DNA of 64,000 nucleotides, from positions 124,001 through 188,000 of the forward strand of contig JAGTXK010000040.1 of NCBI GenBank assembly GCA_019096195.1. Direction: 5' to 3'. Below, in pieces: positions 58,800 to 64,000 of this stretch. Both the position numbers and the translations under genes were made by a program. The notes below the pieces were generated by a model. That model saw only the letters and a list, made by a program, of their open reading frames with translations. It was not told the DNA's origin and made no database searches. The stretch's first letter is position 1. Every line of letters starts with the position of its first letter. The stretch is from Boletus sp. NGJ. Taxonomy: Eukaryota > Basidiomycota > Agaricomycetes > Boletales > Boletaceae.

Positions 58800-61700
58800 T
58801 TACTTGTGTGGGTAATTGGACTTCCTGACCAGCACAGATGGCTTGCTATGCTTCTTTCGTTTCTTGCTAGCACTTGCATCTTCCTCGACGTCAGTCAACG
58901 GGCTGTCATCATTGTCGACATCATACTCAATCGCCTTTGACTTCACCTTGGGAGTATATGCCACCAGGGCAGTGTTGTGCCATGCAGAACCTGTATGGCT
59001 CCGAGGCTTCTTAGATATGTTTACAAGAACAGGGGTGGTGGGTTCCTGCACACAATCCAGGTCTTGACTGGCATTGTCATTGCAGTCTGCATCAACCTTC
59101 GTGTCGCTAGTCACATGTGTGGTTGCCACAACTGCTGTGGACAATTTGGATTGAGAGGGTGTAGCATTGGCATGTCAAGCTGCAGAAACACCTTCCATGA
59201 CTGCTCTGGGATTGTCATACAAGTCGTCCATGTCAAAATCCATGTGGCGAGCAGATGACATGGGCTCCTTGACTGCTTTCATAATTGTGATGTCATCTTC
59301 ATTAGAGGGCTCATCAGCATCATCCATAGCACACCTGAGCCCACATGGATTGCTGAACAAGAGCCTAGCACAATATTGTCAGCAGCCATTCATTGAGAAT
59401 AGCTGACTCACTTATTGTAGTGCACATAGAGGTCATTGGACCAATCTTGAGAGATTTCATCCGCAATAAATGTTGTGATCCTGTAGTAAAAGTCAGGTAG
59501 CTTGAAGTCCACATCAAGGTCCACGAACTTGGCTTGTGAACAGATGCTAAAACTAGCCTAATCATATATAGGTTAATACTAGTAGAGTCATAAGAAATGA
59601 AAGACTCACATGTGTTGTAGCGTATGCAATATGATTGACTTTGACCTGCCTCATGTTATGGAGTTTACTATTGCTCGAGCATGTGTTGTGGATCTTCGAA
59701 GTGGAGAGGGCCAATGATGGTGACATAAAGATATGTTTCATAACCTACACGAGAATGAGCAAACTGTACAAGGACTATATATTACTTACTTGTTCAACCA
59801 GGTATTTGTGCATGAAACTAAAAGCGATGTCCTTAGAGTTGAAGTTCTTCCCTGTGATGTCTCCCTCATAAAGGAATGCTGGGTTTTTCTGTGCAGTAAC
59901 CTTGATATTCCTGCATGTGAGTCTCTTCCTGGTCCTGTTATGATGTACTGTTAGTATATATTGAATGTTCAGTGCTTGGATTGGTACTTACTCAACTGAA
60001 TCATCCAACATCTCTTCCAGATGGCAGATGGGACACAGAAGGTGGGCCAGCTCAGAATGATTGAAACCAAGTCTGTCCTTGGTTGTACTAGGCTGTACTG
60101 GAGGATCAAGTGCCTTCCTCTCAGGGTCAGTGAAATGTTCACCATTGATACCTATTATCTATTAGCACCCCTCCACACTCCCGCATCACCTACAGATGAC
60201 ACATTCACCTACCATTCACCAAGCTCCACCCTCGCTTCACCCTGCATACACCTAGAGTAGCCACTCATCGTATCCTCCCTCATATGATACACCACACCAC
60301 CAACAACACCCACATATGCTTTCACTAGTAGTACTCTCGTCATACCCGTTACACATACAATACCAAGTAGCCCCATGGCTAAACCCCAGCGTTCATCGCC
60401 ACAAGTACAGGCCCATACACCTCTAAACTGCCACACCCCATGGACATACCTGAAGCAGCGCTCAGTATCCACACAAGACCCATAGACGTATCTGAAGCAG
60501 CACTTGGTACACTACACAAGTACTAATCAGGAGTTTGCCTCCAGATCCTCAACTCCTCTGCTTGACCCTTGATCCCCAGCTCACGCCGTAGATCATCCAC
60601 TATACTGCCCCAAGTACTGATCAAGCAATGCTAGATCAACAAGTTATTTATCAGGGTATATACTCCGAATGCTCCGAATGCTCTGACCACCCTGAGTTTC
60701 TGACCGAAACCATCCCAAGCATTCCAAGTACTCCAAGCATTCCAACCAGAACCACCCCCAGAACCCTCCAGAAGCCCCCCCACATAGATTTCCCCTTCTG
60801 TTTCCCTTTCTGTCACTATCTATTAGATCCTTTGATACATCACATGTAGCCATGCCTAGAACACCCCAGACTACATTCCACTCACATGCGTGTACCACAC
60901 ACATCTCATTCCATCATTTCTCCCTTTCGCTATTGGACACTAACACTTTCTCGTTCCTGTGATATCATACCCAGTACCCATGACATCACAGCACAGCATG
61001 GTCTGTGCACCACTATCGGTAGTATATAAGTAGCCAGTAGAGTACCCTGTCTCGCTTAGTCTTGAAATTGCCTTTCTCTCTCTCACATATTGCCTTGGTT
61101 GGCAACGCTTGAGATATTAGGTCTAGGTTTCTTTCTTTTGTCCATTGCAAGTCTCTTTCAGTCAGGCACCATATAAGACCTGATCACGGGGCAGAGATGA
61201 CTTGCATCATCAGAACATGTATGGTTGATAGTATTCTGCATCTGACCAACTGTGAGGTTGTCATGGGGCTGTAATGGAAGGCATTACTTACCTCACAAAT
61301 GAGTGCAACCCACGTCTGGTGATCCTTGTTGCAAATGAGATCCATGAAATAAGGGGTCTCCTACTGTAGGTATTGATAGATGCTCATATGGTGCAGGATT
61401 GTATTTGCATCCCTATAGGTCATAATGAGTCCAAGAGGTGCAATAGAGGTGCATATATGCACATATAGAGTACTCACAGTGTTTCTACAATCCTTTTGTA
61501 TATGATCTTGAGGTGGATGTTGTTTTCATTGTTCGAGTTGTCATCTTCATTTTGTTCAGCATCCTTAATGATCTGGGATACGCATATAGTCTCCTCAAGG
61601 TTGCAGTACATGTCAAATGCATGTGAGATCCACTGTGCAGCTCCCAAGCATCGCTTTCACTCAGAAGATATATTATTGGTTCTAATGGAGAAATCAAATC

Positions 61701-61970
61701 TCACATATCTCATGAAAATATGTGCCTACTGCTTATTGCCTTTGTGTGACATTTTAGAGCTATATGACATTTTAGAGCTATAGATAACAACCTCAAGGCA
61801 GATTAGAGCTTATCTCACATACCTGACTATCACAGACTCGGCATCGTCAAGGCTATCTGTGTCTGTCTTGCAATTTGCCTGGATCTGGCTCATCTATCAA
61901 CAAACCGCATCCATTCACGATCATCATTAGAGGTGGGGAAATAAGAATGAGTGTTGCGATTATCAGACAT
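58800..61970 (-). pseudogene. unidentified multi-exon gene with LTR-like DNA in one intron
   Basis: A probable start ATG at 61970 gives MSDNRNTHSYFPTSNDDREW. Later exons read CLGAAQWISHAFDMYCNLEE and IHLKIIYKRIVETL (about 61490-61665), YFMDLICNKDHQTWVALICE (~61300), GEHFTDPERKALDPPVQPST and ELAHLLCPICHLEEMLDDSV (~60000-60160). Then come KNPAFLYEGDITGKNFNSKD (~59830), SKLHNMRQVKVNHIAYATTH (~59620), AKFVDLDVDFKLPDFYYRIT (~59500) and a Lys-rich acidic tail to 58800. Many have good GT-AG borders. Visible damage includes a stop after MEGVSAA (~59187) and a frame slip in the first exon. The pattern recalls hypothetical proteins common in Agaricomycete repeat-rich DNA. Function unknown. Confidence 0.5.
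60930..61145 (+). repeat. LTR-like remnant, chromovirus type
   Basis: TATATAAG at 61023-61030 is followed, about 35 nt on, by CTTGAAATTGCC, a TCTCTCTCTC tract and GAGATATTAGGT. This is the same order of words as in the LTR of chromovirus B (TATATAAA, CTTGGAATTCC, CTCTCTCT, GAGATATTGAGGT). The left border is not resolved and may lie near 60600. It sits between exons of the minus-strand gene. Confidence 0.4.
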
Positions 61971-62212
61971 GATGATAAGTGGATCAAAGTGTGAAGCTTT
62001 AAAGTCCTGCCCACATCAACTAATATAGTATGTGACAGTCACATCACACCTCCAGGTCTTGAATTGTGAGACAAGTCAAAAGGTAAGTTCAATGTACAAA
62101 TATGCATTCTGACCACATTTTCTAGGTGAATTAACAAAATTGCACCTGAGCCTACTCACTTGTTGCAACTCTATAAAATGATGAGTGCATTTTTCGTCGT
62201 TTCTGCTCTAAC

Positions 62213-64000
62213 ATGCCTATCTGCCTAAGTTATGGTGTGTCTTTTGGCTCATGCAAGCAGCTCTCGGCGCACAGTGCACTGTACACTGACAACATTGCAC
62301 TATCTACTGCTGTCTATGAGTACAAGCGCAAGCCAAGTTGCTCAGAGTCAGGTAATCACGTAGGAAAAAGATCCCATTCCTCTCCCCTGAGTATCTCTCA
62401 TGCTCCTGAGTCTCTGATAGCAGAACAAAGTGTTCATTCTCAAGATGACACTTTTGAATGTGAGGATTTTGCCAGCAATCATGAAGTAAGTCTCTATTTT
62501 CTGAAGTACTATGATATACTTTCATTTCCGAATAGCTTCCGCCGCCTGTGAAGTCAGCACCTGCTATATCCAGCTGATCAGATAGGCAAATTTGCATGCC
62601 ACCTCATTTCAAGGACTATCTACCAGACAGTGCAACCCATCTTGCACACATGCTGCTCTCAGCACATCAACAATGTGCCTTACACACTGGTCAATCCCAT
62701 GTTTCCCCTTGTCCTTCAAGTACTTCTGAAGGCAAAAACACCTCACTCCTCATCTCCCCCTCATTCTATTCCTTTTACTACTGAGCCAGACAGCTTTGGC
62801 TTGTATTGCATCTATCCTAGCAAGCCAACCTATAATCCACCGCACAGTCTAGAGAATGCCTGTGATGCTCCAGAGTTTTAAAATGGTCCTTCTATCGAGG
62901 GAGATGCTAGAGGAGATTTTCTCAGCATTCCCAGCCATGCTCACCTCTCTCCAGATGATATTTTTGCACCCTTTTCAAATCCAACATCTGGCATCTATCT
63001 AGCATGGAATTACTCTGGTTCACATCTCAAGTCTGGCATTAAGGCCAATCACTTTGCATGACTTCAGCAAAATCCACATTACAAGACAGAAGAACTCAAA
63101 AAATTCTCATTCACTCATGAGACCAAGCAGCTGGATAACTTCCTTGACTCAAAAGCAAACCTGTTCCACTCGGATTATGGTTGGTGCAAATCTACTGTAG
63201 AGATCAAGCTTCCAAGGCACAATGTGCCATCTCCCTCTGAATTCAATGCACATTGGATGAAGATCAATGGCATTTGGCACCACAATATTGTTAATATAAT
63301 CACTAACACTTTTCAGAGTGAAACTGGGTTGTTGTTCAATATGACACCCTTCAGTCAGCAATGGAAAGTTCATGAAGACAAAACTGTTGATGTTTTCTTG
63401 GAGGCATATTCTTTACCTAAGATGCTACATGCTCATGAAGAGATCAACACACTCCCACACAAACCTGATGATGACATGGAATGCATAGTCACATCCATTA
63501 TGATCTGGTCTGATTCCATGCAGGTGACCCAGTTTGGCAACAACTCAATGTGGCCCTTTTATCTCTCGTTCGGCAACCAATCCAAATATTTGCACAGCAA
63601 ACCCTCAGCAGCTGCATGTCACCATCTGGCATATATTCCGAAGGTATGTATTTACTCTTGCTTTTCTATACTCATACTTAGCTTTATATCAGCTTCCCAA
63701 CAACTTTTAGGATATCTACTGTGAGATCTGTGGAAATTCGGCACAGCAGGACATTCTTATGCACTGCAAGTGGGAATTGTTCCAGTCGATATGGAATCTA
63801 CTACTTGACAATAAGTTCATGGATGCATATCACAATGGCATCGTTATTTGATGTGCTGATGGAGTTACCTAGCAGGTGTACCCCCGTTTTTTTTTCTTAT
63901 TCAGCAGATTACCCAGAGAAGTACCCGATTTCGTTATCATGTCTGTCTATCTAAATTATGGTCGACTAGGGTATTGATATCCGGGATAAAGTTCCTTGGA
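62213..64000 (+). pseudogene. Plavaka-family transposase, 5' part, decayed and cut by the window edge
   Basis: Plavaka elements are DNA transposons common in Agaricomycetes. MPICLSYGVSFGSCKQLSAH corresponds to the N-terminal C2H2-like finger, with expected Cys positions now Tyr. A GTAAGT donor near 62487 and acceptor near 62536 lead to LPPPV, then MPPHFKDYLPDSATHLAHM, EPDSFGLYCIYPSKPTYNPP, SLENACDAPEF and WNYSGSHLKSG. The core follows at 63224-63640: FNAHWMKINGIWHHNI, TGLLFNMTPFSQQWKVHEDK, then FGNQSKYLHSKPSAAACHHL. After an intron (63644 to ~63711) comes DIYCEICGNSAQQD, then a YSADYPEK motif at the right edge. Stops (for example after SAPAISS and DAPEF) and frame changes make it inactive. 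The rest lies outside the window. Confidence 0.8.

Noticed and set aside
1-64000. CRISPR arrays, prokaryotic operons, rRNA genes
   Set aside because: None seen. The short-period arrays have no spacer structure, and the genes are intron-bearing eukaryotic genes.
1-64000. tRNA genes
   Set aside because: I scanned for GGTTCGA-type B boxes; the few matches (for example near 9565) lie in introns or coding DNA and lack the rest of a cloverleaf.

Overview
The window looks like nuclear DNA of a filamentous basidiomycete, most likely an Agaricomycete. Host genes carry many GT-AG introns of about 45-75 nt. Typical fungal families appear: Suv3, ALG2, RPA34.5, a fungal UbiA prenyltransferase, DOPA-dioxygenase-like and FunK1 kinase. 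The mobile elements (chromodomain Ty3/gypsy, Ty1/copia, Tc1, Plavaka) are those common in Agaricomycetes. No genus can be named from the sequence alone.

The first ~21.2 kb is a gene-rich compartment. In order it holds a Suv3 mitochondrial RNA helicase (-), an unidentified exon cluster (+), ALG2 mannosyltransferase (-), two small unidentified genes, an alpha/beta hydrolase (+), a fragment of a PDR-type ABC transporter (-), a damaged HMP-phosphate kinase (-), Pol I subunit RPA34.5 (+), a UbiA prenyltransferase (-), an F-box-like protein (-) and a DOPA 4,5-dioxygenase-like gene (+) with two micro-exons. These genes serve unrelated housekeeping or secondary tasks and do not form an obvious cluster. 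Exon joins were worked out by hand from reading frame, splice sites and recalled family motifs.

From ~21.2 kb the composition changes. About 1 kb of low-complexity repeats (22.2-23.2 kb) leads into a three-level nest of LTR-element fossils. A minus-strand chromovirus A (24131-44797) was interrupted by a plus-strand Ty1/copia element (28282-40645), itself interrupted by a plus-strand chromovirus B (32069-39186). Both chromoviruses carry the layout expected for self-priming of reverse transcription. The copia element has a primer site complementary to the anticodon arm of initiator tRNA-Met. LTR pairs differ almost only by transitions, often at CpG.

The right end (44.8-64 kb) mixes DNA transposons with decayed genes. 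There are two ~1.6 kb Tc1 elements with ~210-bp inverted repeats, one carrying a nearly whole DD34E transposase. Also present are a long inverted repeat split by a solo LTR, a large decayed gene of unknown family cut by the second Tc1, a decayed FunK1 kinase, an unidentified minus-strand multi-exon gene with LTR-like DNA in one intron, and the 5' part of a Plavaka transposon running off the right edge.
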